This document shows, one piece after another, positions 30,731 to 39,315 of a DNA stretch of 64,000 nucleotides (its first letter is position 1; the number at the start of each line of letters is the position of its first letter). Origin of the DNA: Sinorhizobium saheli (lineage in GTDB: Bacteria > Pseudomonadota > Alphaproteobacteria > Rhizobiales > Rhizobiaceae); NCBI RefSeq assembly GCF_001651875.1, contig NZ_LNQB01000067.1:55223-119222 (forward strand), in the 5' to 3' direction. A program made the translations under genes and the position numbers. The notes under the pieces were generated by a model. The model did no database searches and was not told the origin of the DNA. It was given only the letters and a program-made list of their open reading frames with translations.

Positions 30731-31486
30731 TCAGTTAAGTCTCTCCGCCATGATCGAATCGCCTTCGAGCCAAAGCTGCACCGCCTGGCCGCGAAGTCCC
30801 GGCGCCATGTCCTCGGCGGTCTTGTAGACGCCGTCGATCGCAAGCAGCTCCGCCTCGAGCTTGCGGCAGAAAATGCGCGCCGATGCATTTCCGACCGACC
30901 CTGCCAGCGCTCGTCCCCTGAGTGTCCCGTAGATATGGACCGAACCCCCCGCGATGATTTCCGCACCCGATGCCACGGAGCCGATGACCGTCACGTCGCC
31001 TTCGGGAAAGATCACCGACTGGCCGGAGCGCACGGGCTCCCGGACGATGATCGAGGCCGTGGCCCGGGCCGGCTGGACCTCCTCGCGGATGACCGGCGCG
31101 GCCGATGCGACCTCGGCAGCGGCCTTCGACGATTCGGCCGCCGGCTCGTTCTCCGGAACCTCGAAATCGGGGGCCGGACGGCCGCCCTTCATGGCCGGCG
31201 GCATGCCCGGCTCGAAGAGCGACGGACGGCCGCCTTCGATGCCCATGATCCTGACATTGCGCTTGCCGAGCTCCTCGATGAGGCCCTTCAGTTGCGCCCG
31301 GTCGATCTCGAGGTCGGCCACGTCGAGGACGACCGGCCGGCCGAGGAAAAAGCCCGCCGAACGGGCGGCGAGATCGTCGAGTCGGCCCAGCCACCAATCG
31401 AGCGGCAGTTCCGGGGAAAGTACGAGCGCCAGGAAGGAGCGGCCCTTGATACGGATCGAACGAGCGTCGGTTAGCACTTTGGTCAT
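30731..31486 (-). CDS. minC: MinC, FtsZ assembly inhibitor
   Basis: This 251-residue protein has an N-terminal FtsZ-interacting domain (residues 1-105), a variable Pro/Glu-rich linker, and a C-terminal right-handed beta-helix domain (about 145-251, with GDVTVIGSVASGAEI and GGSVHIYGTLRGRALAG) that binds MinD. Start chosen at the ATG 31486 (MTKVLTDARSIRIKGRSF), which matches the family start; upstream frame extension to 31660 is unlikely. The gene starts the minCDE operon. Confidence 0.94.
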   Translation of the reverse strand: MTKVLTDARSIRIKGRSFLALVLSPELPLDWWLGRLDDLAARSAGFFLGRPVVLDVADLEIDRAQLKGLIEELGKRNVRIMGIEGGRPSLFEPGMPPAMKGGRPAPDFEVPENEPAAESSKAAAEVASAAPVIREEVQPARATASIIVREPVRSGQSVIFPEGDVTVIGSVASGAEIIAGGSVHIYGTLRGRALAGSVGNASARIFCRKLEAELLAIDGVYKTAEDMAPGLRGQAVQLWLEGDSIMAERLN

Positions 31487-31764
31487 CTTCGTTAATTTTT
31501 CATTGCCAAGATGTAGCCGACGCATGGTTAACAAATAGTTAATCCGACCTCCTTCTTTGCCCCGCGAAGGCCTCGTCGCGGAGGCGCCGGCGGCGCGCGG
31601 CAAGGCCCCGCAGCCACCATTCATTGAGGGGCGGAGAGGGATTATCTCATTGCTATTCAACGCTTAGCCAGATGCATGATAGGCTAGCGGCTCATCTGCG
31701 GTTGATTCGGCGATGGCTAATGCGCCTTCAATCGAAGATGGTCGTCAGCAGCGGAGGAATCAGC

Positions 31765-32004
31765 ATGAACCGAAATGTGATCATCGGCATCATAGTGCTC
31801 GCGATCGTCATCCTCGCGGTCATCTTCTTCATGCCGGGAACGCAGCAGGAAGCGGAGCAGCCCGCACCTTCTGCAACGGAAACGACGCCAACCCAGCCGG
31901 CGCCAGCCGAACCGGCACCAACGACGCCTGCCCCGGCCGAACCGGCACCGACGACGCCTGCCCCGGCCGAGCCCGCGCCTGCCCCGGCTCAGCCGGCTCA
32001 ATAA
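31765..32004 (+). CDS. Small single-pass membrane protein with Pro/Ala/Glu repeat tail
   Basis: This 79-residue protein has one N-terminal transmembrane helix (residues 5-22, IIGIIVLAIVILAVIFFM). It is followed by a tail of imperfect PAPAEPAPTT repeats (about residues 45-79). The tail probably spans the periplasm. I recognise no function. Start chosen at ATG 31765, 5 nt after GGAGGAA. It is convergent with nadE and divergent from minC. Confidence 0.75.
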   Translation: MNRNVIIGIIVLAIVILAVIFFMPGTQQEAEQPAPSATETTPTQPAPAEPAPTTPAPAEPAPTTPAPAEPAPAPAQPAQ

Positions 32005-32019
32005 GAGCTTCGCGAAATC

Positions 32020-32046
32020 GCACGTCCCGTTCGCGGCGGGACGTGC
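32020..32046. terminator. Bidirectional stem-loop between the small membrane protein gene and nadE
   Basis: GCACGTCCCG (32020-32029) pairs perfectly with CGGGACGTGC (32037-32046), 10 bp with a 7-nt loop, between convergent genes. It could terminate both transcripts. Confidence 0.6.
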
Positions 32047-32153
32047 GGTCTGATATTGGAGGACGACTGGTCCTAAACCGAACGCCGGCTCGCGCGACGG
32101 CGGGTGCAGCGTTGAGGTTCGTATGCACACGCGGGCGGTACAGCGCCCCCGCG

Positions 32154-33164
32154 TCAGTAGCGGGTGATTTCCTTGACGGGCTCCACGAGCTGCGGCCCGA
32201 GATGCAGGTAGCGCGTCGCCTTGCGCTTGGCCGCGATGTCCGCCCAGACGCGTTTCACCTCGTCGGCGTTCAATTGCGCCGCACGCCCCACCGCATCGGC
32301 GCCGATACCGTTGTTGAGGCCGTAGAGGCAGAGGTCCATCCGGTCGTAGGGCAGCGAGAAATAGAACTCCTCCTGCGTCTGTGCGAGCGAATAGGTGTCG
32401 GTCGTCGGTGGCCGGCGGCGGATTTCCTCGGGCACCCCGAGATAGCCGGCAAGCGCATAGACCTGCGACTTGTAGAGATGGGCGATCGGCTTGACGTCGG
32501 CGGCCCCGTCGCCGTTCTTGACGAAGAAGCCCTGGTCGTATTCGAGCCGGTTCGGCGTCCCCAGCACGGCGAAGTTCAGCCGGTCGGCATGAAAGTATTC
32601 GATCTGCTTGCGGGTGCGCTGCTTCATGTTCGTTGCCGCCACGATGCCGAGATAGGCGGAGGGCGGCATGCGCAGCTTCGTCTGCCTGCCCTCCGGGTCC
32701 TGGACGACCAGCGACGAGATATTGTAGCCCTCACCCTCGAGCGCATTGGCGATGACGATCTTCGAGGCCCAGCCCGGCCCGTAGCCGGGCACGAGTTCGC
32801 GGATGAAGGCGTCGCGGCGCGCGTAGCAGCCCATCGCGGCAAGCGTCGGTCCGATATCCTCGACGATCGCCTCCACCCCGAAGGTTTCGGCGACCAGCCG
32901 GCCGAGGCGCAGGCTTTCCGGATCGGAGTCATTTTCCGGCATGAACAGGCAGAAGACATTTTTCGCGCCGACGGCGCGAACCGCGAGCGCCACCGAAACG
33001 CTGGAATCGATCCCGCCCGAAAGCCCCAGCACCAGGCCGCGCTTGCGCATCGCCCGCAATTGCGCCCTGAGCCCCGCGACGATCCGTTGCGTCTCCACGG
33101 CCTCGTCGATCTTCAGCGCATCGGCGGAGAAGATGAATGCGTCCTCACTCGGGCGGATATTCAT
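32154..33164 (-). CDS. nadE: NAD synthetase family protein (NadE-like)
   Basis: The product (336 residues) has the PP-loop ATP-binding motif SGGIDSSVSVAL near residue 50 and the NAD synthetase domain. It lacks the N-terminal nitrilase-like glutaminase domain of long NadE, so it would use ammonia or an amide donor in trans. It overlaps the preceding ligase gene by 4 nt and ends an operon with an asparagine synthetase, an ACP and an AMP-ligase. In S. meliloti a related set with asnO is known to me, but its product is not. It may be a true NadE or a specialised amide synthetase. Start chosen at ATG 33164. Confidence 0.8.
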   Translation of the reverse strand: MNIRPSEDAFIFSADALKIDEAVETQRIVAGLRAQLRAMRKRGLVLGLSGGIDSSVSVALAVRAVGAKNVFCLFMPENDSDPESLRLGRLVAETFGVEAIVEDIGPTLAAMGCYARRDAFIRELVPGYGPGWASKIVIANALEGEGYNISSLVVQDPEGRQTKLRMPPSAYLGIVAATNMKQRTRKQIEYFHADRLNFAVLGTPNRLEYDQGFFVKNGDGAADVKPIAHLYKSQVYALAGYLGVPEEIRRRPPTTDTYSLAQTQEEFYFSLPYDRMDLCLYGLNNGIGADAVGRAAQLNADEVKRVWADIAAKRKATRYLHLGPQLVEPVKEITRY

Positions 33165-34708
33165 TCTGCGGGCTCCAATGTTTCGGCCGCAAGCCGGCGG
33201 CTGACCTTGCCTGTGTCCGTTTTCGGCAGTTCGGTGCGGAATTCGACGATCTTCGGCACCATGAAATCCTCGAGATGCCGGGCGCAGTGGCGGATGATGT
33301 CCTTTTCGGAAAGCGTCGGGTCCGAGAGCACCACGAGCGCGCCGATCGCTGCCCCGAGCACCGGATCGGGAACGCCGATGACGACCGCCTCCGCAATGCC
33401 CGGATGGGCGTGCAGCACGGTCTCGACCTCCTTCGGCGCCACCTTCTCGCCGCGCGTCTTGATGATGTCGTCCTTGCGTCCGACGAAATAGAGGAAGCCC
33501 TCCTCGTCGGTGCGGAAGAGGTCGCCGGTATGAAGCACCTTTTCCCACGGGTTCGGCCCCGGGCGAAGCATCTGGGCGGTCGCGGCATCGTTGCGCCAAT
33601 AGCCCTGCATCACATGCGGACCGCGGATGACGAGTTCGCCGGGGACGCCGGGCGGCACGCGCTTGCCCTCGTCGTCGACCACGAAGGCCTCCGTGTTGGG
33701 AATGGCGATGCCGACCGATCCGGGCCGCCGGTCAAGCTCCTCGGGCGGCAGATAGGTGCAGCGCTTGCACTCCGTCAGCCCGTACATCGAATAGAGGCGG
33801 GCGGTCGGAAAGAGCTCCCTCAGCCGCGCGATATGCGCCGGCGGCAGCGCCGCCGCGGTGTTGGATAGGTAGCGCAGGCTCGGCAGGAAGCCGGGTTCGA
33901 GGTCGCGCATCTGCAGGATCATCGCCGCCATCGTCGGCACCAGCGGGAAGCCGGTGACGCCCTCGGCGCGGATTCGCTCGAAGATCGCCTGCGGGAAGGC
34001 GAAGGATTTCTCGAGCACGAGCGTGGCGCCGAGCCGGATCGTCATCAGCAGTTGATAGAGGCCGTAGTCGAAGGCGAGCGGCAGGACGTTGAGGATGATA
34101 TCGTCGGGCGTGTTGCGCAGATAGGTGGTGATCGACTCCGACGCCGCATCGATATTGCGGTGGGTCATCATCACGCCCTTGGGCCGGCCGGTCGAGCCGG
34201 ACGTATAGATCAGCATGGCGAGGTCGACGTCGATGCCGCCATGGCGGACGGGCGCGCGCTCTGCGGCAAGGCAGTCCTCGAAGGATGCGGCCCCCTCGGG
34301 GGTACGGCCACCCGGCGCTGCGGTCGAGGCGACGAATAGCGCATTGTCCGGCGAAAGAGCCAGCGCCTCGGCGACGACCGGCATCAGTTTCGCCTGCGTC
34401 AGGATCGCCGCGGCTTCGCAATCCGCGACGATATAGGCGAGCTTGTCCGCCTTCGTAGACGCATTGATCGGGCTGAAGGTCGCGCCGGCCTTTAGGATGG
34501 CGAAGATCGCCACCGCCGCCTCCCAGCAATTGTCCATGAAGACGAGGACGCGATCGTTCCGCTTTACGCCGTTTGCCTGAAGGGCGGTCGCGAGCCGCGC
34601 CGAAAGATCGTCGAACTCAGCGTAGCCGAGCCGCCTGCGGTCGGTGATCAGCGCCGTCTTCGCCCCGTTGGCCGCAGCATTGCCGATGAGGAATTGCTCG
34701 AACCGCAT
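33161..34708 (-). CDS. AMP-dependent acyl/aryl ligase (acyl-CoA synthetase family)
   Basis: This 515-residue ANL-superfamily enzyme has the nucleotide motif MLIYTSGSTGRPKGVMMTH (about residues 168-186), an A5-like MYGLTE segment, the TGD motif in LHTGDLFRTDEEG near residue 398, the hinge GRKDDIIKTRGEKVAP, and a C-terminal catalytic Lys in KTDTGKVSRR (about residue 500). It activates a carboxylate as acyl-AMP and should load CoA or the ACP encoded next to it. Substrate unknown. It overlaps the nadE-like gene by 4 nt and lies 29 nt after the ACP gene. Confidence 0.9.
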   Translation of the reverse strand: MRFEQFLIGNAAANGAKTALITDRRRLGYAEFDDLSARLATALQANGVKRNDRVLVFMDNCWEAAVAIFAILKAGATFSPINASTKADKLAYIVADCEAAAILTQAKLMPVVAEALALSPDNALFVASTAAPGGRTPEGAASFEDCLAAERAPVRHGGIDVDLAMLIYTSGSTGRPKGVMMTHRNIDAASESITTYLRNTPDDIILNVLPLAFDYGLYQLLMTIRLGATLVLEKSFAFPQAIFERIRAEGVTGFPLVPTMAAMILQMRDLEPGFLPSLRYLSNTAAALPPAHIARLRELFPTARLYSMYGLTECKRCTYLPPEELDRRPGSVGIAIPNTEAFVVDDEGKRVPPGVPGELVIRGPHVMQGYWRNDAATAQMLRPGPNPWEKVLHTGDLFRTDEEGFLYFVGRKDDIIKTRGEKVAPKEVETVLHAHPGIAEAVVIGVPDPVLGAAIGALVVLSDPTLSEKDIIRHCARHLEDFMVPKIVEFRTELPKTDTGKVSRRLAAETLEPAE

Positions 34709-34737
34709 GGTCGTGATGCCTCCAAGCGCTCAGTCGG

Positions 34738-35004
34738 TCAGGCCGAGACCGGCACGGCGGCTTTCGCCTCGATAAAGGCCGCGATGCGCGCAAGCGAATC
34801 GAGGTTCTGGGGCACGATGTCGCTATCGGCCATGGCGATCCCGAAATTGTCCTCGATGAAGGCGACGAGTTCGAGCACCCCGGTGGAATCGATAATGTCG
34901 TTTTCGATCAGCGAGGCGGTGTCGGCAAGCTCGTACGAGCCGTCGCCGAAGAGGAAGTTCTCGATAATGAAGGCCTTGACCCTGTCCTTAACCGTATCCG
35001 TCAT
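34738..35004 (-). CDS. Stand-alone acyl carrier protein
   Basis: This 88-residue acidic four-helix ACP has the phosphopantetheine site in NDIIDSTGVLELVAF. Serine is at the DS position, with Thr in place of the usual Leu. It is separate from the housekeeping fatty-acid genes and sits between asnO and an AMP-ligase, so it probably carries an intermediate of this operon. I prefer the ATG at 35004; an upstream GTG at 35010 is also possible. Confidence 0.88.
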   Translation of the reverse strand: MTDTVKDRVKAFIIENFLFGDGSYELADTASLIENDIIDSTGVLELVAFIEDNFGIAMADSDIVPQNLDSLARIAAFIEAKAAVPVSA

Positions 35005-35032
35005 TTCCACTTATTCCCTTCCATGAAAGATT

Positions 35033-36970
35033 TCAGGCAGCGTCCGCCGTGCGGAGCCTGCTGCCGGTGAATGTCTGAAGCCAGAGTTGCGTCGACAGGA
35101 TGCCGACGAAGGCGGCGTTGTCGCGGAAGCCGGAAGCCGGGCGCGATCGGCATTTCTCGTGGAGCTTCGACACGGCCCTGGCGTTGAAGAGCCCCCCGGC
35201 GGCGATCGCGTCCTCGCTCATGGCTTCGCGGACGTAGTCGAGCTCGCCGGCGCCGCTGAAGGCGTGGCTGTCGGGGGCGCGATAGGGCTGCTTCGTCCGT
35301 TTGCCGATCGCGGGCGGCAGGAGGTCCTTCGTCGCCTCGCGCAGGATATGCTTCTCCGTGAGGCCTTTCAGCTTCATCTCGGGCGGCAATCCGGCGGCAA
35401 ACTCGACCAGCCGATGATCGAGGAAGGGGAAGCGGCCTTCGATCCCGTGCGCCATCGCCATCCGGTCGCCCTGGCTGGAGAGAATGTAGCCGGGCAAGAG
35501 GAAACGGGCCTCGATATATTGCGCCTGGTGAAGCGTGTGCCAGCGCGCGAAATCCCCGGGCAGCCGGCTCATGAGCTCGTCGGCCGCATCATAGCCCTCG
35601 AGCTCGGCGCGCAGGTCGCCGGAGAAGAACATCTTCGTCGCCGCGGTGCCCTTGAAGCGCGGGCGATGCGAGAAGAGCGGGTCGTCGAGGGACACGTCGC
35701 CGGCGCCGAAGAAAGCCGCCAGATATTCGGCCGATTGCTGTTTCAGCCCCGGCAGGTAGGGGTAGAGCTTGCGGAAGAGATGCGGCCTGATATGCGAACC
35801 CGGCTGGCGTCCGCAGAAGCGGCGCACGCGCGCCTCCTTGAAGATGTCGTAGCCCGCAAAGACCTCGTCGGCGCCCTCCCCCGTCAGCACCACCTTCAGG
35901 CCAGCCTCGCGCACGAGGCCGGAAAGCTGGTAGAGCGGTGCCGGCGCCGTGCGGATGACCGGCCGCTCGGTGAAGCGGATCACATCGGGAAAGACCCTGG
36001 CGATGTCGCCGCCGCGGCACGCCACCGCGCCATGCCGCGTGCCGAGCGCTGTCGCCATCTCCTCCTGGAAGGCGCTCTCGTCGTGCTCCGCGCTGTCGAA
36101 GGTGACCGAGAAGGTCCTCAAGCCCTGCGGCGTCATGCCTGCCGCCAGAGCCGAGACGATCGACGAATCGAGCCCACCCGAGAGATAGGCCCCGACCGGC
36201 ACGTCGGCGCGCATGCGGATGCGCGTCGCATCCGTCAGCAGAGCGCGCAGTTCCTCCGCCGCCTGCCTCTCGTCCGTGTAGGCCGGCGGCTGATCCCGAT
36301 CCGGATATTGAAGGCACCAATAGGCCCGCGTCGTCACGCCGCTCTGGTCGGCGATCATCACATGCGCGGGCTCGAGCTCGTGGATGTCGCGGAACGGAGT
36401 GCGCGGCGCGATCGGCGCCCAGATCGTGAAGATCTGGTCGAGCGCGATCGGGTCGAGCGCCGCCGACAGACCCGGCACCTCGAGCAGCGCCTTGATCTCG
36501 GAGGCGAAATAGAGCGTACCGCCGTGCATCGTATAGAACAGCGGCCTGACACCCATGCGGTCACGCGCCAGCATTATCCGGCGCCGGCGCGCGTCCCATA
36601 GCGCAAAGGCGAAGTCGCCGTTGAGCACGGACACGCAGTTCTCGCCCATCTCCTCATAAAGATGGAGGATGACCTCCGTGTCGCTGGACGTACGAAAACG
36701 GCGGCCCCTGGCGCGGAGCTCGTCGCGCAACTCGACATAGTTGAAAATCTCGCCGTTGAAGGCGATCGTCAGGTCGCCGCTCGCATCCGACATCGGCTGC
36801 TGGCCGTCGCCAAGCCCGACGATCGACAGCCGCACATGGCCGAGGCCCGCCTCGGGCGTCGTGAAGATGCCATGCTCGTCCGGCCCGCGATGCGCGATCG
36901 CGGCCGTCATTCTTTCGAGCAGGACCCTTCCGTCCCGTATTGAACCAAGATAGCCGCTGAAGCCGCACAT
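35033..36970 (-). CDS. asnO: Asparagine synthetase-like amidotransferase (AsnB/AsnO)
   Basis: The product (645 residues) has an N-terminal class II glutaminase with the nucleophile Cys2 (MCGFSGYLG) and HRGPDEHG near residue 30. The C-terminal synthetase domain has the SGGLDSSIV PP-loop near residue 264 and FPFLDHRLVEFA near residue 515. It transfers amide nitrogen from glutamine. Family members include true asparagine synthetases and specialised amide-forming enzymes. Being first in an operon with an ACP and an AMP-ligase suggests an accessory role. The start is the ATG at 36970 because maturation needs Cys at position 2. Confidence 0.88.
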   Translation of the reverse strand: MCGFSGYLGSIRDGRVLLERMTAAIAHRGPDEHGIFTTPEAGLGHVRLSIVGLGDGQQPMSDASGDLTIAFNGEIFNYVELRDELRARGRRFRTSSDTEVILHLYEEMGENCVSVLNGDFAFALWDARRRRIMLARDRMGVRPLFYTMHGGTLYFASEIKALLEVPGLSAALDPIALDQIFTIWAPIAPRTPFRDIHELEPAHVMIADQSGVTTRAYWCLQYPDRDQPPAYTDERQAAEELRALLTDATRIRMRADVPVGAYLSGGLDSSIVSALAAGMTPQGLRTFSVTFDSAEHDESAFQEEMATALGTRHGAVACRGGDIARVFPDVIRFTERPVIRTAPAPLYQLSGLVREAGLKVVLTGEGADEVFAGYDIFKEARVRRFCGRQPGSHIRPHLFRKLYPYLPGLKQQSAEYLAAFFGAGDVSLDDPLFSHRPRFKGTAATKMFFSGDLRAELEGYDAADELMSRLPGDFARWHTLHQAQYIEARFLLPGYILSSQGDRMAMAHGIEGRFPFLDHRLVEFAAGLPPEMKLKGLTEKHILREATKDLLPPAIGKRTKQPYRAPDSHAFSGAGELDYVREAMSEDAIAAGGLFNARAVSKLHEKCRSRPASGFRDNAAFVGILSTQLWLQTFTGSRLRTADAA

Positions 36971-37343
36971 GCCAAATCCCACGCCCGCTTTGACCGTGCG
37001 AACATAGACGAGATGGCGGCAACAAAGGTTAATGTCGGAAGAATTCTGCGAGGATGGTAAATGCTTCAAGAGCTTTCGGCAATAAACCCCGCTTTTGCTC
37101 ATTTGGCGTCGCTGAAAGTAACTGCAATTCTACTGGATAAAGGTTTACGATAATTTTAATCAAAGCATAATAAACCTGCTTGTCGCAAGATTAACAAGCC
37201 GATAACGGCGGTCGCGCCGCGACCCAGCACTGTCCCCGCGCCGCTTGCAAACAGCCGCGGCGCGAGGCGCACAGACGTGGTTTCCTTTTTATTAAGGAAA
37301 AGCGTCCAATCTTCTCGTCTGACGTGCAATGTCTCCGGAGCGC
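36971..37343. other. AT-rich leader/promoter region upstream of asnO
   Basis: These 373 bases include an unusually AT-rich tract at about 37080-37200, unlike the GC-rich surroundings, probably the asnO promoter area. A stem TTTCCTT/AAGGAAA occurs near 37280-37300. No coding region is convincing. Confidence 0.5.
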
Positions 37344-37469
37344 ATGATGAGCTACGATTGGACCGGTGAGCGGACGCGCCGACTGAGGATGATGCGGTAC
37401 GGCATCGCCATCGCGATCGCCGCAGTCGTGATCGCGGGCGCCGCAACCTTGGCCTTGCAGGGCGCCTGA
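37344..37469 (+). CDS. Small single-pass membrane protein (41 residues)
   Basis: An ATG at 37344 opens a 41-residue frame starting MMSYDWTGERTRRLRMMRYG, with an Arg-rich cytoplasmic-like start then a helix of about 20 hydrophobic residues (YGIAIAIAAVVIAGAATLAL), and a stop at 37467-37469. CCGGAG lies 6-8 nt before the ATG. The positive-inside charge pattern and the uninterrupted helix support a real membrane micro-protein. No function known. Confidence 0.6.
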   Translation: MMSYDWTGERTRRLRMMRYGIAIAIAAVVIAGAATLALQGA

Positions 37470-37814
37470 TTGAGCCCCGCGGCGTGCGGGCGGCACGCCA
37501 CCACTACCACTTATCCTAACCCGAATTGACTAAGCGCTAAACCTTGACGCGAGCCCGCGCCCGGAGTGGAATCCGGCATGAGGCGTCGGCCTTGAGGCCG
37601 CCGAACGACCCCTTGAGGGTGGGGCGGCCTCACCAGTTTCGAGGGGCGATGGGTGCGCCCCGCCGGTTAAGCGTCGGGCGGGGCCACCTATTTTCACCGC
37701 CGCGCCGGGACCGCCGGCACCATGACCAAAGCGATTTCTTCATGGGTTCGCAGGTTCTGCCGGAACAAAGAACCCTCTTGCGTGTTCCTTGACGCAGCCC
37801 GCGAGGAGGACCAG
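37470..37814. other. Intergenic region between small ORFs
   Basis: 345 bases between the 41-residue and 59-residue frames. Its middle is the structured RNA candidate listed separately. The remainder shows no gene or clear promoter hexamer. Confidence 0.5.
37561..37694 (+). ncRNA. Candidate structured RNA with terminator-like end
   Basis: Several stems occur in series: CCGGA/TCCGG (37561-37576); GAGGCCGCC (37594-37602) with GGCGGCCTC (37623-37631) enclosing a nested ACCCC-TTGA-GGGT hairpin; and a final GCCCCGCC (37657-37664) with GGCGGGGC (37677-37684) followed by CACCTATTTT. The intergenic location, lack of a frame and terminator-like end suggest a small RNA or a leader of the following small gene. 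The family is unknown and the boundaries are approximate. Confidence 0.5.
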
Positions 37815-37994
37815 ATGCAGCAGAAATTCATGTCGACGGATGCGTTCCTGCGCCTCGAAAAGGAATGGCAGCGCATGCGCCATGCAAGGCACAATCTCGA
37901 GATCGAGGCGGTCCGGCCGGACGATCAAGGCATCGGCGTGTCGACCGGCCTGGAGCCGGCCAGTATCACTCCGGGCCAGATTAAATCTTCGTAA
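37815..37994 (+). CDS. Small hypothetical protein (59 residues)
   Basis: The product would be 59 residues, MQQKFMSTDAFLRLEKEWQR then a charged helix, ending in a Pro/Gly-rich tail. GAGGAGGA 6 nt upstream of the ATG is a strong binding site, and the N-terminal half looks helical (RLEKEWQRMRHARHNLEIEA). No family recognised. An in-frame ATG at 37722 would add 31 residues but has no comparable binding site. Moderately likely to be a real gene. Confidence 0.5.
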   Translation: MQQKFMSTDAFLRLEKEWQRMRHARHNLEIEAVRPDDQGIGVSTGLEPASITPGQIKSS

Positions 37995-38097
37995 GCTATT
38001 GAAAAAGCACTAGACTGCGCTCCCGCTTCTCATAGATGCTCCGTTGGAGTTCGGACGAGACCCCCGGTCTCGATCCGGCGAAGCGGAGTGCGCGATC

Positions 38098-39315
38098 ATG
38101 CAGAGTCGGGTCCTCATTGCCGTCGTCGCCCTCGGCTCGATGCTCGGCGGGACCATGATCGCGCCGCTCGCGGGGTTGCCGGCGACCGCGCTCTTCGCTA
38201 CCGACGCAGGTTCAGGCGCGCATGAGGCCGGGCCTCGGCCCGATGGGGACAAGCGCTCCGCGGGCGGGCCGCGGGGAGCCGCGGGCGGGCCGCGGGGAGC
38301 CGCGGTCGAAGTCGCGCAGGTTAAGACGCAGGACTTTCCCGTCGTCGTCAGCACCTTCGCCAATGTCGAGGCGCCCGAGACCGTGACGGTCAACGCCCGT
38401 GTCTCGAGCCAGGTGACCGCAATCCATGTCAGGGATGGACAGATGGTGCGTGCCGGCGACCTCTTGGTGTCGCTCGACGACCGCGCCCTGAAAGCAGCAC
38501 TCAACCGCGACAAGGCGATACTGGCGAAGGACACCGCTCTCCTGGCGGATGCCAAGATCGAGCTCGAGCGCGCAAGGACCTTGCGCGACGACCGGAGCGG
38601 AACCGAGCAGGCCTATGATACGGCGCTCGCCGCGCAGCAGTCCGCCAAGGCGACCGTCGACGCCGACCAGGCGACCGTCGACGTGGACGAGGTGACGCTC
38701 AGCTATACCAGCATTCGTGCGCCGATCGACGGCCGCCTCGGTGCCGTACAGGTGGCGATCGGCGATCTCGTCGGCACGTCCGGCAGCGGCTCGCCGACGA
38801 GTCTCGTCACCATCACTTCAATCGATCCGATCGAGGTCGCCTTCCATCTGCCCGAGTCCTATCTGCAGAGCTTCAAGGCGCGGCTCGATACCGGCGCCCC
38901 GCCGCAGGTCAAGGCGCGCCAGAGCGGCACCGGCGGGCTCATCGGCACCGGCGTGCTCGATTTCATCGATTCCGCCATCGACGCGGCGACGGGCACGGTG
39001 ATGATGCGCGCTCGGTTCGACAACGGCGAGCAGAAGCTCTGGCCGGGGCAGTATGTCGAAATCGACGTCGAGCAGAACATTCTGCCCAAGGCCGCCGTCA
39101 TTCCAGCCGTTGCCGTGCAGACCGGCCAGAAAGGTGACTTCGTCTACCGCCTGGCCCCGAACGATACGGTCGAACTGCGCCCGGTCGTCGTCGCGGCCAA
39201 TGACGGGCAGGTAGCTGCGATCAGTTCGGGGCTGGCGGCGGGCGACAAGGTGGTGACGGAGGGACAACTCAATCTCAAGGCCGGCGACAAGGCGCGGATT
39301 GCGGAGAAGCGGTGA
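38098..39315 (+). CDS. RND efflux periplasmic adaptor (membrane-fusion) protein
   Basis: This 405-residue adaptor has an N-terminal signal/anchor, then the lipoyl-like half motifs (VTVNARVSSQVTAIHVRDGQMV near residue 100) around an alpha-helical hairpin, and the C-terminal beta-barrel and membrane-proximal domains. It links an inner-membrane RND pump to an outer-membrane channel. A seven-residue duplication (AGGPRGA, encoded by a 21-nt tandem repeat near 38264-38305) occurs in the mature N-terminus. The TGA overlaps the next ATG by one base. Confidence 0.92.
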   Translation: MQSRVLIAVVALGSMLGGTMIAPLAGLPATALFATDAGSGAHEAGPRPDGDKRSAGGPRGAAGGPRGAAVEVAQVKTQDFPVVVSTFANVEAPETVTVNARVSSQVTAIHVRDGQMVRAGDLLVSLDDRALKAALNRDKAILAKDTALLADAKIELERARTLRDDRSGTEQAYDTALAAQQSAKATVDADQATVDVDEVTLSYTSIRAPIDGRLGAVQVAIGDLVGTSGSGSPTSLVTITSIDPIEVAFHLPESYLQSFKARLDTGAPPQVKARQSGTGGLIGTGVLDFIDSAIDAATGTVMMRARFDNGEQKLWPGQYVEIDVEQNILPKAAVIPAVAVQTGQKGDFVYRLAPNDTVELRPVVVAANDGQVAAISSGLAAGDKVVTEGQLNLKAGDKARIAEKR

